From NCBI RefSeq assembly GCF_029210495.1, contig NZ_JARGDK010000003.1, positions 62,001 to 126,000 on the forward strand: a stretch of DNA of 64,000 bases. Reading direction: 5' to 3'. Below the pieces are notes generated by a model, which saw only the letters and a program-made list of their open reading frames with translations, was not told the origin of the DNA and did not search any database. Both the position numbers and the translations under genes were made by a program. This document shows positions 8,113 to 16,619 of the stretch, in pieces. The stretch's first letter is position 1, and the number at the start of each line of letters is the position of its first letter. Source of the DNA: Pseudothioclava nitratireducens. GTDB taxonomy: Bacteria; Pseudomonadota; Alphaproteobacteria; Rhodobacterales; Rhodobacteraceae.

Positions 8113-10041
8113 TCACTCCGCCGGCGTATCGCCCGCGTCACGGGACGCCACAGCGCGCATCTGCGGGGCGCTATCGGGCAGGCCTTGCGGCGCATATTCG
8201 CGCACGGTCCGGGCCACCACCGAAATCACCGCCTCATCCGAACCGCTCTCGACCGCATCGCGCAGGCTGCGCAGTGCCGCGGCCATCTCGATTTCCGACA
8301 GGTGATGCTCGCGCACGCGGATGATCTTGGGGTGCGCTGTGGTCTGCGCGCCCTGCCGGTAGGACAGCTCCTCGTGCAGCTTCTCACCGCGACGCAAGCC
8401 GGTCGTGACAATCTCGATATCGCCTTCGGGATTGGCTGCGTCGCGCACCGTATATCCCGCCGCCTCGATCATCTTGCGGGCCAGATCGCCGATGCGGATC
8501 GGCTTGCCCATATCGAGCACAAAGACCTCTCCGCCTTCGGCGAAGGAGCCAGCCAGAAGCACCAGTCGCGAGGCCTCTTCGATCGTCATGAAATAGCGTG
8601 TGACCCGCTCATTCGTGAGCGTCACCGGCCCGCCCCGCGCAATCTGCTCGCGGAATTTCGGGATCACGGACCCCGACGAGCCCAGCACGTTTCCGAACCG
8701 CACGATAGAGAAGATCGTGCGTTCCGACCGCGTGGCGAGATCCTGCACGATGAGTTCCGCAAAGCGCTTGGACGCCCCCATGAGGTTGCCCGGCCGGACC
8801 GCCTTGTCCGAAGAAACCAGAACAAAGCGCTTCACGCCCGCATCGCGTGCCGCTCGCGCCAGCACCGCCGTCCCGAGACTATTATTGGCCAGACCGACAC
8901 GCGCATTCGCTTCGACGATGGGAACATGCTTGTAGGCCGCGGCATGCAACACGACATCGACATCATGCCGGGCCAGAGCTTGCGCAACATGCTGCTGATC
9001 CGCGATGGAGCCAAGCACCGTCACGATCTCGACGCCGACCGTATCGGCCAGCACCCGCATCTCGGCCTCGGCAGTATAAAGCGCGAATTCCGAAATATCG
9101 AACAGGATCAGGCGTGCTGGCCGGCAGGTCATGATCTGGCGACACAGTTCCAGACCGATGGAACCGCCCGCCCCCGTAATCATCACATTTGCCGCCCGAT
9201 AGGCCGCGCAGCCCGTATCCATCCGCTGATCGAGCGGGTCACGCGCCAGCAGCGAAGCCGGGGTTGACGGCATCAACTTGCTGATCAGAGCATCGCCGCC
9301 AAAGATCTGCGCGAAGGCTGGCAAGGTTTGCACCTCGAACCCCAGATCGCCCAGCCGTGTCGCCAGAAAGGTCTGTTTGTCGAGCGACAGTGAGGGCATC
9401 GCAAGGATGATCCGGTTGACGTTGAAATGCTCTTTGAGCTTGGCCGCATGGACACCGGAATAGACCGGCAACCCATTGAGCACCATGCCCTCCATCGAGG
9501 CGTTATCGTCCAGAAAGGCATAGGCCATGATGTCGTCGGAATGGCGCAACTCATTGGCCAGCGCCATCCCGGTGCGGCCGGTGCCATAGATCGCCACGCG
9601 GGTCACGATATGCGAACGGCGATAAAGCTGTGTCAGCGTGCTAAGCATCAACTGGCGAGCGCCGACATAACCGATGAAGTAGATCACCGCGAGAATGAAA
9701 TGAAAGCCGTTCGGAAGGCGGAGATCTCCGAATTTCGCAAGCAGCGCCGAGGTGACGCCAAGGATCGCCGCGACCCATACGGTCTGCACGATCGCCTGGC
9801 CCTGATATTGCTTGAGCCGCACCCGGTGCAGCCCGATCAGGACAATCGCGACTGCCGCAACCGCCATCAACAGCGGCACCAGCCCCCAATTTGCGCGCAG
9901 CGGCAAAAGCGGCCAGACGCGCGAATACTGCAATTGCAGGGCGACGAAGAAGGTGGCGGGCACCAGAGTCAGGTCGAACGCCAGAAGGAGAGCGCTCTTC
10001 TGTGGCCGGGTGAGGGACATATACCGTCTGAACATGGCCAT
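8113..10041 (-). CDS. Membrane-bound nucleotide-sugar 4,6-dehydratase/epimerase (FlaA1/CapD/WbpM type)
   Basis: Likely makes a UDP-linked deoxy or keto sugar precursor for surface polysaccharide. 642 aa from ATG 10041. The N-terminus has four hydrophobic segments, then a CoA-binding-like Rossmann fold (RVAIYGTGRTGMAL), then the catalytic extended-SDR domain with NAD motif ITGAGGSIG. The usual YxxxK is replaced by MGASK in NLMGASKR, as expected for WbpM/FlaA1 enzymes. SSDKAVRP and RYFMTIEEA are also family blocks. Upstream TTG 10080 or GTG 10071 starts are possible; an AGAGGGCGGA precedes the TTG. The final sugar product cannot be told from sequence. Confidence 0.88.
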   Translation of the reverse strand: MAMFRRYMSLTRPQKSALLLAFDLTLVPATFFVALQLQYSRVWPLLPLRANWGLVPLLMAVAAVAIVLIGLHRVRLKQYQGQAIVQTVWVAAILGVTSALLAKFGDLRLPNGFHFILAVIYFIGYVGARQLMLSTLTQLYRRSHIVTRVAIYGTGRTGMALANELRHSDDIMAYAFLDDNASMEGMVLNGLPVYSGVHAAKLKEHFNVNRIILAMPSLSLDKQTFLATRLGDLGFEVQTLPAFAQIFGGDALISKLMPSTPASLLARDPLDQRMDTGCAAYRAANVMITGAGGSIGLELCRQIMTCRPARLILFDISEFALYTAEAEMRVLADTVGVEIVTVLGSIADQQHVAQALARHDVDVVLHAAAYKHVPIVEANARVGLANNSLGTAVLARAARDAGVKRFVLVSSDKAVRPGNLMGASKRFAELIVQDLATRSERTIFSIVRFGNVLGSSGSVIPKFREQIARGGPVTLTNERVTRYFMTIEEASRLVLLAGSFAEGGEVFVLDMGKPIRIGDLARKMIEAAGYTVRDAANPEGDIEIVTTGLRRGEKLHEELSYRQGAQTTAHPKIIRVREHHLSEIEMAAALRSLRDAVESGSDEAVISVVARTVREYAPQGLPDSAPQMRAVASRDAGDTPAE

Positions 10042-10113
10042 ATAATCACACCATACGATGGCGGTTTTCACGCCGCCCAATGTCCGCCCTCTTAGGAATT
10101 AAGACTAGCCCGA

Positions 10114-10749
10114 TCAACCTTTTGGTGTGGGCATGCGCCGTTTTCTGCCTAAGACGCGCTTAATTGTGCGCCAGACGAGAACGAAATCGAAGCAAACAGA
10201 AGACTGCTTTTGATACATCAGGTCCAGACGGGCCTTCGCGGGAATGCAGATGTCGCAATAGACCCGGTCGGTTTCCTCGGGGGTCGCGCAGCGCGCCAGC
10301 AGGCGCTCCTCTTTGCGGTGATAATAGAGCGAGGCGATCCCGGTCACGCCGGGCGGGGTTCGCAAAACCTCGGAATAAATTGCCGGGAACCGTTCGACAT
10401 ACTCGCGCAATGGCGGACGCGGCCCGACAAAGCTCAGATCACCCTTGAAGATATTCCACAGTTGCGGAAGCTCATCGCCGCGCGTCCGGCGCAGAATGCG
10501 TCCGATGCGGGTGATCCGCGCCTGCTTATCGCCCCCCGAAACCCCGGCATCTTCATCGACCACGGTCATGGTGCGGAACTTCCAGAGCCGGAAGCTTTGG
10601 GTCGGGGATTTCATCCGCTCCGCCGCATAGAAGAAGGGGCGCCCCTCGGTGAAGATCAGCGTCACGATGACCACGAGCATCAGCGTGCCGAGAATCGGGA
10701 GCAGGAACAGGCCCAGCCCGATATCGAACAATCGTTTCGAGAGTCTCAC
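10114..10749 (-). CDS. Bacterial sugar transferase (undecaprenyl-phosphate glycosyl-1-phosphate transferase type)
   Basis: Predicted to transfer a sugar-1-phosphate to the lipid carrier, starting an exopolysaccharide or capsule repeat unit at the inner membrane. 211 aa from GTG 10749, which has AAGGGA nine bases upstream and overlaps the epimerase stop in a GTGA; TTG 10767 is the longer alternative. A single N-terminal membrane helix (LFDIGLGLFLLPILGTLMLV) precedes the catalytic core with KFRTM, the RTRGDELPQLWNIFKG block and SFVGPRPPL, all diagnostic. The short form without extra N-terminal helices suggests a monotopic PglC-like enzyme. The sugar substrate is unknown. Confidence 0.88.
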   Translation of the reverse strand: MRLSKRLFDIGLGLFLLPILGTLMLVVIVTLIFTEGRPFFYAAERMKSPTQSFRLWKFRTMTVVDEDAGVSGGDKQARITRIGRILRRTRGDELPQLWNIFKGDLSFVGPRPPLREYVERFPAIYSEVLRTPPGVTGIASLYYHRKEERLLARCATPEETDRVYCDICIPAKARLDLMYQKQSSVCFDFVLVWRTIKRVLGRKRRMPTPKG

Positions 10750-11630
10750 GGGCGCATTCCCTTGCAACCTTGCAGATCGGCGACCACCGCCTCGGCGCGA
10801 ACCGGCGTGTCGGGGACGAGCCCTAACCGCAATGCACGCGAAACATCAAGCTCGACGCGCGGGATTGTGCCCGCGGGCGCAGGCGCAGAGGTCCAGCGCT
10901 CGCCCGCCGCCGCCAATAGCGCGTCCATCCCGACCACTCCCGGCAAAGCGAGATTGAGACATTTTGGCAGCTCCAGCCCCGCCGCCGCGAGGCGCACCAG
11001 CCGCTCCAGCGCCTGCGCGAGCGCCTGCGGACCGATATAGCTGCGCTCCAGCGCACGCCCATCCGGCGTCACATGCAATACGCGCCCGCCCTCGGGCGCG
11101 GCACGCCCCAAGAGCGCATCCGCCCCGGCGATATTGCCGATACGGATCACCACCGCGTTGGGGACCGCATGAAGCGCCGCCTCCATCTCGATCTTTGCGC
11201 GGCCATAAGCGCTGTCTGGCGTGGTCGAGCCGTCTTCGCTCAAGGCCCCGCCCGCCGCCGCTTGCGCCCCATACACCGCCGCACTCGATGCGGCCAGAAT
11301 CGGGACCGCGCCACCCGCCGCCTGAACCACGGCCTCGGCCAAAACACGGTTCGCGGAAAGCTCCTCCGGCATCCCGCGCGTCGGCCCGGCAAGGTTGAGC
11401 ACCACATCGCAGGCGGCGACCGCAGAGGCGAGGGCCTGTGGCTCCGCCAGCGGATCGAAGACGACCTGCGCGCCGGCCCCGTGACGCCGCGCCTGCCAGA
11501 TCGGCCGGATACCCGACGCCGCATCCGGGCGCCTCCAGACCGCCCGCAGCAAACCGCCCACGCGCCCCGAGCCACCCAGCACCAGAACGCGCGGATTCAA
11601 CGTCTTGAGAATTTCCGTCGTTTTCTGCAT
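10746..11630 (-). CDS. NAD-dependent epimerase/dehydratase family protein
   Basis: Short-chain-type nucleotide-sugar enzyme of 294 aa from ATG 11630. The N-terminal Rossmann motif is VLVLGGSGRVGGLL. The active-site region has AASSAAVYG and YGRAKIEMEAAL, giving the Tyr-xxx-Lys pair. It probably supplies or modifies a sugar for the next gene, the sugar transferase, with which it overlaps by four bases. An IS element is inserted upstream: the target duplication starts only 12 bases before this ATG, so the native promoter has been displaced. No strong ribosome binding site is visible. The exact substrate is unknown. Confidence 0.78.
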   Translation of the reverse strand: MQKTTEILKTLNPRVLVLGGSGRVGGLLRAVWRRPDAASGIRPIWQARRHGAGAQVVFDPLAEPQALASAVAACDVVLNLAGPTRGMPEELSANRVLAEAVVQAAGGAVPILAASSAAVYGAQAAAGGALSEDGSTTPDSAYGRAKIEMEAALHAVPNAVVIRIGNIAGADALLGRAAPEGGRVLHVTPDGRALERSYIGPQALAQALERLVRLAAAGLELPKCLNLALPGVVGMDALLAAAGERWTSAPAPAGTIPRVELDVSRALRLGLVPDTPVRAEAVVADLQGCKGMRP

Positions 11631-11641
11631 ACCCGTTGTTA

Positions 11642-11652
11642 CCAAATAATCG
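11642..11652. repeat. Left copy of IS target-site duplication
   Basis: CCAAATAATCG here is repeated at 12702-12712 on the other side of the IS element. The inner nine bases (AAATAATCG, 11644-11652) directly abut the left inverted repeat, as expected for the 9-bp duplication of IS903-type elements. Confidence 0.8.
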
Positions 11653-11715
11653 GGCTTGTTGCACATATCGGTGAGAGGGATTCATCTCGGGAATCCTGAT
11701 GGTTAGATCGATGGC

Positions 11716-12648
11716 ATGCCCAAGCCTGCCAACACCCGCTACCGCACGACGAACTGGTCCGACTATAACGCCGCCCTGAAACGGCGAGGATCGCTGGCCA
11801 TCTGGTTCGATCCGGCAATGCCCTGGAAGGCAGGCCGAAGCGGCAAGCGTGGCCATCCCGAGACCTTCTCCGACAGCGCCATTCAGACCTGTCTCACGCT
11901 GAAAGTCCTGTTCGGCCTGCCGCTTCGGCAGACCGTCGGCCTCGTTGCGAGCTTGATCGAGATGGCCGGTCTCGACTGGCCTGTGCCCGACTATTCGACG
12001 CTATGCCGGCGTCAGGCACGGATCCAGGTGCAGATCCCGTATCGGCGCTTGGGCCAGCCACTGAACCTCCTAATCGACAGCACAGGCATCCGTTTTCGCG
12101 GCGACGGCGAATGGCTGTCGCGCAAGCATGGCGCGACGCGCAGACGCGAATGGCGCAAGGTCCATCTGGCGATGGACACGGCCACAGGCGACATCCGTGC
12201 GGTCGAATTCACCTCGAGCAGGCAGGGTGACAGCCCGATCCTTCCGGAGCTGCTGGCGCAGATCCCGGCGGGCGAAGAAATCGACACTGTCACCGCCGAC
12301 GGCGCCTATGACACGCGCCGCTGCCATGCCGCGATCCTCGAGCATGGAGCCGACCCGATCATACCGATCCGCCGCAATGGACGCGCCTGGAAACCCGATT
12401 GTCCCGCCGCGATATCTCGAAACGAGATCCTGCAAGCGACACAATGTCTGGGTCGGTCCATCTGGAAGAAATGGGCCGGCTATCACGCCCGAAGTCGTGT
12501 CGAAGCCCAAATGAACCGCCTCAAGCTTTTCGGCGACCGGATCATGTCACGAGATCCCGACCGCCAGACCGCCGAAATCCAGATCCGTATCGCCATCATG
12601 AACCGCTGCTCGGCCCTGGGACGGGCCGAGATCGAAGCCATCGCCTGA
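11716..12648 (+). CDS. IS5-family transposase (IS903 subgroup)
   Basis: DDE transposase of 310 aa, close to the 307 aa of the IS903 enzyme and apparently full length. Catalytic acids are D121 in NLLIDSTGI, D195 in TADGAYDTR, and E263 in YHARSRVEAQMNRLK, which matches the IS4/IS5 Y(2)R(3)E(6)K signature exactly (Y256, R259, E263, K270). The N-terminal part (NWSDYNAALKRRGSL, WKAGRSGKRGHPETFSD) is the usual IS5 DUF4096-like region. The reading frame has no break, so the element may still be active. Confidence 0.93.
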   Translation: MPKPANTRYRTTNWSDYNAALKRRGSLAIWFDPAMPWKAGRSGKRGHPETFSDSAIQTCLTLKVLFGLPLRQTVGLVASLIEMAGLDWPVPDYSTLCRRQARIQVQIPYRRLGQPLNLLIDSTGIRFRGDGEWLSRKHGATRRREWRKVHLAMDTATGDIRAVEFTSSRQGDSPILPELLAQIPAGEEIDTVTADGAYDTRRCHAAILEHGADPIIPIRRNGRAWKPDCPAAISRNEILQATQCLGRSIWKKWAGYHARSRVEAQMNRLKLFGDRIMSRDPDRQTAEIQIRIAIMNRCSALGRAEIEAIA

Positions 12649-12682
12649 AACAGGCGGGGAAAGGGGCTGATCATCCTGGCGT

Positions 12683-12703
12683 CCGATTAGTGCAACAAGG
12701 TCC
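12683..12703 (-). repeat. Right inverted repeat of the IS element
   Basis: Read on the minus strand it is GGACCTTGTTGCACTAATCG plus a final G, matching the TTGTTGCAC core and ATCGG end of the left repeat at 11653-11671. The second target-duplication copy begins immediately after it. Confidence 0.75.
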
Positions 12704-12712
12704 AAATAATCG
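12702..12712. repeat. Right copy of IS target-site duplication
   Basis: CCAAATAATCG, identical to 11642-11652. Its first two bases may belong to the IS tip, in which case the duplication is the 9-bp AAATAATCG. Confidence 0.78.
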
Positions 12713-12772
12713 ACTCGCCCTGCCAGGCGAGGCTTAGCACCGGCTGCCACGGTGCGGAATGGGGGAACAGAA

Positions 12773-13885
12773 ATGGGTTTGACGCTCCGCATGACCGCGG
12801 CATTCATGCTGTGTTGCGCGCTTGGCGCTTGTTCTTTGCCTCGCGGTGCGGCGCTTCAAAGCGAAATCGTCGGTGTCGGACAGGACGAAACCCCTGAATT
12901 CGCTCATTATCAGGTCACCCGTGATCTGCTCCCCGGCATCGCCAGCTGGCCCGCCGGAAAACATGCGAGCAAAAAGCGTAACTGGATCAAGGGCGGACGT
13001 GGCGCTTCTGGCCCGATCCTCGCGGCTGGCGATATCGTCAAGATCGCGATCTGGGAAAATGGCGAGAACAAGCTGCTGACCACAGAGGGCGTGCCCTCTG
13101 CCAATCTACAGACCATGCGCGTGTCCAGCTCGGGCAACCTCTTCGTGCCTTATGTCGGTCAGGTGCGCGTCGCCGGGATGAGCCCCGATGCCGCCCGCGC
13201 CAAGATCGAAGAGATGCTCACCCCGCTGATCCCGGCGGCGCAGGTGCAGCTTGATTCCGAGCCCGGTCAGGGCAACGCGGTCGATCTGGTCAGCGGCGTG
13301 ATGCGCCCCGGCAGCGTCCCGATGCAAGACCGCTCGATGACCGTTCTGGGGCTCATCTCTCAGGGCGGCGGCGTGCAACCCAGCATCGAGAACCCGCAAC
13401 TGCGCCTGATCCGAGGCTCTTCGGTCTACGAAATCTCGATGCAGCGCGTTCTGGACGAACCCTCGCTCGACACCGGGCTGCGTCCCGGCGACAAGCTGAT
13501 CGTCGAAAAGGACCCGCGCTATTTCATGGCGCTCGGCGCCTCGGGGCGCGAAGAAATCATCCCCTTCCCGCAAGATGAGGTCACCGCGCTCGAGGCCGTG
13601 ACGCTGGCCGGGGGTATCTCGGATACCCGCGCCAATCCGCGCGGCATCCTGATCCTGCGCGAATATCCGTCCTCTGCCGTGCGCGCCGAGGGTCTTGGCG
13701 GCCCCGAGCATGAGCGGGTGGTGTTCTCGATCGACCTGACGTCGACGGATGGGCTGTTCTCGGCACAGAACTTCCACGTCCAGCCCAAGGATCTTGTGCT
13801 CGCCACCGAAAGTTCGGCCACCTCGCTGCGCACGATCCTGCAACTGGTCGGCACCTCGATCGGCGTCGCCAACCGGCTCGACTGA
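12773..13885 (+). CDS. Wza-type polysaccharide biosynthesis/export lipoprotein
   Basis: Predicted outer-membrane export channel component for polysaccharide. 370 aa from ATG 12773, which follows GGGGGAACAG. A signal peptide ends in the lipobox LGAC with the lipidated cysteine at C20. The Poly_export domain follows (LAAGDIVKIAIWENGENKLL, then VSSSGNLFVPYVGQVRVAG), with SLBB-like soluble repeats after it (MRPGSVPMQDRSMTVLGLI; LRPGDKLIVEKD). It is divergent from the epimerase/sugar transferase genes, with the IS between. A Wzc-like kinase or co-polymerase normally neighbours such genes but is absent here. Confidence 0.9.
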   Translation: MGLTLRMTAAFMLCCALGACSLPRGAALQSEIVGVGQDETPEFAHYQVTRDLLPGIASWPAGKHASKKRNWIKGGRGASGPILAAGDIVKIAIWENGENKLLTTEGVPSANLQTMRVSSSGNLFVPYVGQVRVAGMSPDAARAKIEEMLTPLIPAAQVQLDSEPGQGNAVDLVSGVMRPGSVPMQDRSMTVLGLISQGGGVQPSIENPQLRLIRGSSVYEISMQRVLDEPSLDTGLRPGDKLIVEKDPRYFMALGASGREEIIPFPQDEVTALEAVTLAGGISDTRANPRGILILREYPSSAVRAEGLGGPEHERVVFSIDLTSTDGLFSAQNFHVQPKDLVLATESSATSLRTILQLVGTSIGVANRLD

Positions 13886-13898
13886 TCCAACGGCTGCG

Positions 13899-13927
13899 CA
13901 TCCCCGCTCAGACTCTGTGCGGGGATG
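13899..13927. terminator. Possible terminator hairpin after the export lipoprotein gene
   Basis: CATCCCCGC (13899-13907) pairs perfectly with GCGGGGATG (13919-13927) around an 11-base loop. No T-tract follows, so it is a weak or factor-assisted terminator at best. Confidence 0.45.
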
Positions 13928-13993
13928 GGCCTCACATGGCACCCGCCGTGCGACTATGTTCCCGACAACGGAATTCAGTCACAGGAGGGCGCC

Positions 13994-14485
13994 ATGACCC
14001 AACCTATCCACCCCGAAGCCCGCATCGGGCATGTCCATCTCAAGGTCGCTGACCTCGAACGCGCCATCGGCTTTTATGCGGGCGTGCTCGGCTTCGAGTT
14101 GCAACAGCGCTTCGGCACGCAGGCGGCTTTTCTGGGCGCGGGCGGGTATCACCACCATATCGGCCTGAACACCTGGGAAAGCAAAGGCGGCCACCCGCCG
14201 CCGCGCGGCACCACGGGGCTCTATCACACGGCGTTTCTGTATCCCGACCGGGCAAGCCTTGGCGATGCGCTGCGCCGGGTTCTGGAAGCCGGGGTCGATC
14301 TTGAAGGGGCCGCCGATCATGGTGTCTCCGAGGCGATCTACCTGCGCGACCCCGATGGCAACGGGGTCGAACTCTACCGCGACCGCGCGCCAGAGGACTG
14401 GCCCCGCAACAGCGCGGGCGAGTTGCGGATGGTGAACGCACCGCTCGACCTTCAGGCACTGCTGGCGGAGGCACGCCCGAATTGA
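13994..14485 (+). CDS. VOC family (glyoxalase/extradiol dioxygenase fold) protein
   Basis: 163-aa vicinal-oxygen-chelate protein starting MTQPIHPEARIGHVHLKVAD after an ACAGGAGGG site. Family marks are GHVHLKVADLERAIGFYAGVLGF, the paired histidines of YHHHIGLNTW, and the C-terminal LRDPDGNGVELYRDR block. The likely metal ligands are H in HVHLKV, H in YHHHIG or LYHTA, and E in GVELYRD. The CatE-like architecture suggests a dioxygenase or lyase acting on a small organic substrate, but the reaction cannot be assigned. It stands alone between the polysaccharide region and the aminotransferase. Confidence 0.85.
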   Translation: MTQPIHPEARIGHVHLKVADLERAIGFYAGVLGFELQQRFGTQAAFLGAGGYHHHIGLNTWESKGGHPPPRGTTGLYHTAFLYPDRASLGDALRRVLEAGVDLEGAADHGVSEAIYLRDPDGNGVELYRDRAPEDWPRNSAGELRMVNAPLDLQALLAEARPN

Positions 14486-14556
14486 TCGGGTGACAATGCG
14501 GCACTGGACCTGTCTTCGGCGCGGTGATTAGATCGCGCCGAACTCAGGAGGCCCCG

Positions 14557-15423
14557 ATGGCATTTGGCAAGAATATCCGCACCTATTTCGAAGGCAGCTG
14601 GCACGAAGGCGACATCCCCGTCATGCGTGCCGCCGATCACGGGATCTGGCAGGGCAGCTCTGTTTTCGACGGGGCGCGGATGTTCGACGGGCTGGTCCCC
14701 GATCTCGAAGCGCATTGCGCGCGCACCAACCGCTCGGCCAAGGCGCTGATGATCGCACCGTCGGTCGAGGCGGCGGAAATGGTCGAAATTGCCCGCGAGG
14801 GCCTGCGCAAATACGCCAAGGGCGCAGCGGTCTATGTCCGGCCGATGTATTGGGCGATCCATGGCTCCGATCTGGGCGTGGCGCCGCTCGAAGGCGTGAC
14901 GGGCTTCGCGCTTTGCCTTGAAGAGGTGGCGATGCCCGACCCGACGGCCACGACCACACTCACCACCACGCAGTTCCGCCGCCCCGTGCTCGCGGATAAT
15001 GTCTGCAACGCCAAAGCAGGCTGCCTATACCCGAACAACGCCCGGATGCTGGTCGAGGCCAAATCCAAGGGTTTCGGTAATGCGCTCGTGCAGGACGCGA
15101 TGGGCAATGTCGCCGAAAGCGCCACCGCCAACGTCTTCATGGTGCGCGATGGCGTCGTCTTCACCCCGATCGCCAATGGCACCTTCCTGTCGGGGATCAC
15201 GCGGGCGCGGCACATCTCGAACCTGCGCGCAGCGGGTGTCGACGTGGTGGAGACCGTCCTCACGCTCGACGATTTCCGCGCCGCCGATGAGGTGTTCCTT
15301 TCGGGCAACTTCGCCAAGGTCACGCCGGTCACCGCCTTTGACGACACGCGCTACGCGCATGGCCCCGTCACCAAACGCGTGCGCGAAATCTATTGGGACT
15401 GGGCACTTTCCAGCCCGCTCTGA
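14557..15423 (+). CDS. Branched-chain amino acid aminotransferase (class IV PLP)
   Basis: PLP enzyme of 288 aa, probably interconverting branched-chain amino acids and their 2-oxo acids. The start ATG 14557 follows CAGGAGG. Class IV marks are GIWQGSSVFDGARMFDG near the N-terminus, VYVRPMYW, the lysine of NAKAGCLYPNNARM as the candidate Schiff-base residue, GNVAESATANVFMV and FLSGITRARHI, which bind PLP phosphate. This shorter subfamily is often annotated as a second IlvE or as aminodeoxychorismate lyase-like, so the in vivo amino acid is not certain. Confidence 0.87.
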   Translation: MAFGKNIRTYFEGSWHEGDIPVMRAADHGIWQGSSVFDGARMFDGLVPDLEAHCARTNRSAKALMIAPSVEAAEMVEIAREGLRKYAKGAAVYVRPMYWAIHGSDLGVAPLEGVTGFALCLEEVAMPDPTATTTLTTTQFRRPVLADNVCNAKAGCLYPNNARMLVEAKSKGFGNALVQDAMGNVAESATANVFMVRDGVVFTPIANGTFLSGITRARHISNLRAAGVDVVETVLTLDDFRAADEVFLSGNFAKVTPVTAFDDTRYAHGPVTKRVREIYWDWALSSPL

Positions 15424-15494
15424 TCGGACCAGTTGCCAAAGCGCCGGACGCGCGCGATGATCGCCGCGTCCTGCCATGGGCCCTCGGAGGGAAG

Positions 15495-15950
15495 ATGCGG
15501 AAGTTTCTGGTCGTTCTGGACGATACGCGCGAATGCCTCAACGCGATGCGCTTCGCGGCAATGCGCGCGGCCCATACGGGTGGCGGTGTTGCGATCCTGT
15601 CGGTGATCCCGCCCGAGGAATATCAGCACTGGATCGGCGTGGCCGAGATCATGCGCGCCGAAGCCCGCGAGCAGATCGAGGCGCATTTCGAGGTCTTCGC
15701 CAAATGGATGCGGGACCGTCAGGGCGTCGACCCCGAACTGGTGATCCGCGAGGGTGAACCCCTGAACGAGATCCTGAACCTCATCAAGGAAGACCCCGAG
15801 ATCGGCGTTCTTGTTCTGGGCGCAGGCACCGATAAGGCGGGGCCGGGGCCTCTTGTGACGCAACTGAGCCGCAATTCGGGCTCTTTGCCCTGCCCCCTGA
15901 CCATCGTGCCGGGCGATATGTCCAAAGAGCGCCTTGAAGCGATCACCTGA
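15495..15950 (+). CDS. Universal stress protein, single domain
   Basis: 151-aa UspA-fold protein starting MRKFLVVLDDTRECLNAMRF at ATG 15495 after CGGAGGGAAG. The first strand ends in the DDT expected near the nucleotide pocket. The end of the domain (VLVLGAGTDKAGPGPLVTQLSR, CPLTIVPG) corresponds to the ATP-binding loop but lacks the strict G-2X-G-9X-G(S/T) spacing, so ATP binding is doubtful. It lies between the aminotransferase and the Nfu-type gene, about 100 bases before the latter; a link to Fe-S or oxidative stress physiology is only inference. Confidence 0.82.
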   Translation: MRKFLVVLDDTRECLNAMRFAAMRAAHTGGGVAILSVIPPEEYQHWIGVAEIMRAEAREQIEAHFEVFAKWMRDRQGVDPELVIREGEPLNEILNLIKEDPEIGVLVLGAGTDKAGPGPLVTQLSRNSGSLPCPLTIVPGDMSKERLEAIT

Positions 15951-16048
15951 AGCACGCGGCATTTTGACGAGACAGGGTCCGCGCACCCTGCGATACTTGA
16001 TTCATTCGCTCGGAAAGCGCATATCTGCCCCAAGCCAAGGAGGCGCCG

Positions 16049-16612
16049 ATGTTTATCCAGACCGAAACCACCCCGAACCCCGCAACGCTGAAATTCCTGC
16101 CCGGCCAGACCGTGCTTGAGGCCGGGACCGCCGATTTCCCCACCGCCGAGGCGGCGCAGAAATCGCCGCTGGCCAAGCGTATCTTCGCGGTGCCAGGCGT
16201 GACAGGCGTGTTCTTCGGTTCGGATTTCGTGACGGTGACCAAGGACGGGGCGACCTCGTGGGACCATGCGAAGCCCGCGATCCTCGGTGCGATCATGGAG
16301 CATTTCCAGTCCGGCGCGCCGGTGATGGAGGGCGAAGGCCAGCCGGCGGGCGGTCATGCCGAGCATAGCGGCCCCGACGCCGCGATCGTCTCGCAGATCA
16401 AGGAACTGCTCGACACGCGCGTGCGTCCGGCTGTGGCCCAGGATGGCGGCGACATCACCTTCCACGGGTTCGAGCGCGGCGTTGTCTACCTGCACATGCA
16501 AGGCGCCTGCGCGGGCTGCCCCTCCTCAACGCTCACGCTCAAGATGGGCATCGAGAACCTGCTGCGCCATTACATCCCCGAGGTGACCGAGGTGCGCCCG
16601 GTCGCGGGCTGA
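16049..16612 (+). CDS. NifU-like Fe-S cluster carrier (NfuA/NFU1 type)
   Basis: 187-aa scaffold or carrier that delivers Fe-S clusters to client enzymes. The N-terminal Nfu_N domain (MFIQTETTPNPATLKFLPGQ) is characteristic of alphaproteobacterial and mitochondrial NFU1. After a Gly/Glu linker comes the C-terminal NifU domain with the CAGCPSS motif (C154 and C157), which bridges a 4Fe-4S cluster between two subunits. ATG 16049 follows CCAAGGAGG. It ends 7 bases before tsaB and is probably co-transcribed with it. Confidence 0.93.
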   Translation: MFIQTETTPNPATLKFLPGQTVLEAGTADFPTAEAAQKSPLAKRIFAVPGVTGVFFGSDFVTVTKDGATSWDHAKPAILGAIMEHFQSGAPVMEGEGQPAGGHAEHSGPDAAIVSQIKELLDTRVRPAVAQDGGDITFHGFERGVVYLHMQGACAGCPSSTLTLKMGIENLLRHYIPEVTEVRPVAG

Positions 16613-16619
16613 CCTGCGG

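Larger units (their letters stand above)
11653..12703 (+). mobile_element. IS5-family (IS903-like) insertion sequence, intact
   Basis: Element of about 1051 bp with one transposase gene. The left inverted repeat, GGCTTGTTGCACATATCGG (11653-11671), pairs imperfectly with the right one, CCGATTAGTGCAACAAGGTCC (12683-12703); both share the TTGTTGCAC core and the ATCGG end, with a two-base offset near the tip. It is flanked by AAATAATCG on both sides, a 9-bp target duplication. Length, tip sequence and duplication size fit the IS903 subgroup. The matched duplication implies a fairly recent simple insertion, between the divergent epimerase and polysaccharide export genes. Confidence 0.87.

Noticed and set aside
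11642-12712. Composite transposon or genomic island bounded by the IS
   Set aside because: Only one IS copy is found and its own direct repeats match each other, so it is a simple insertion.
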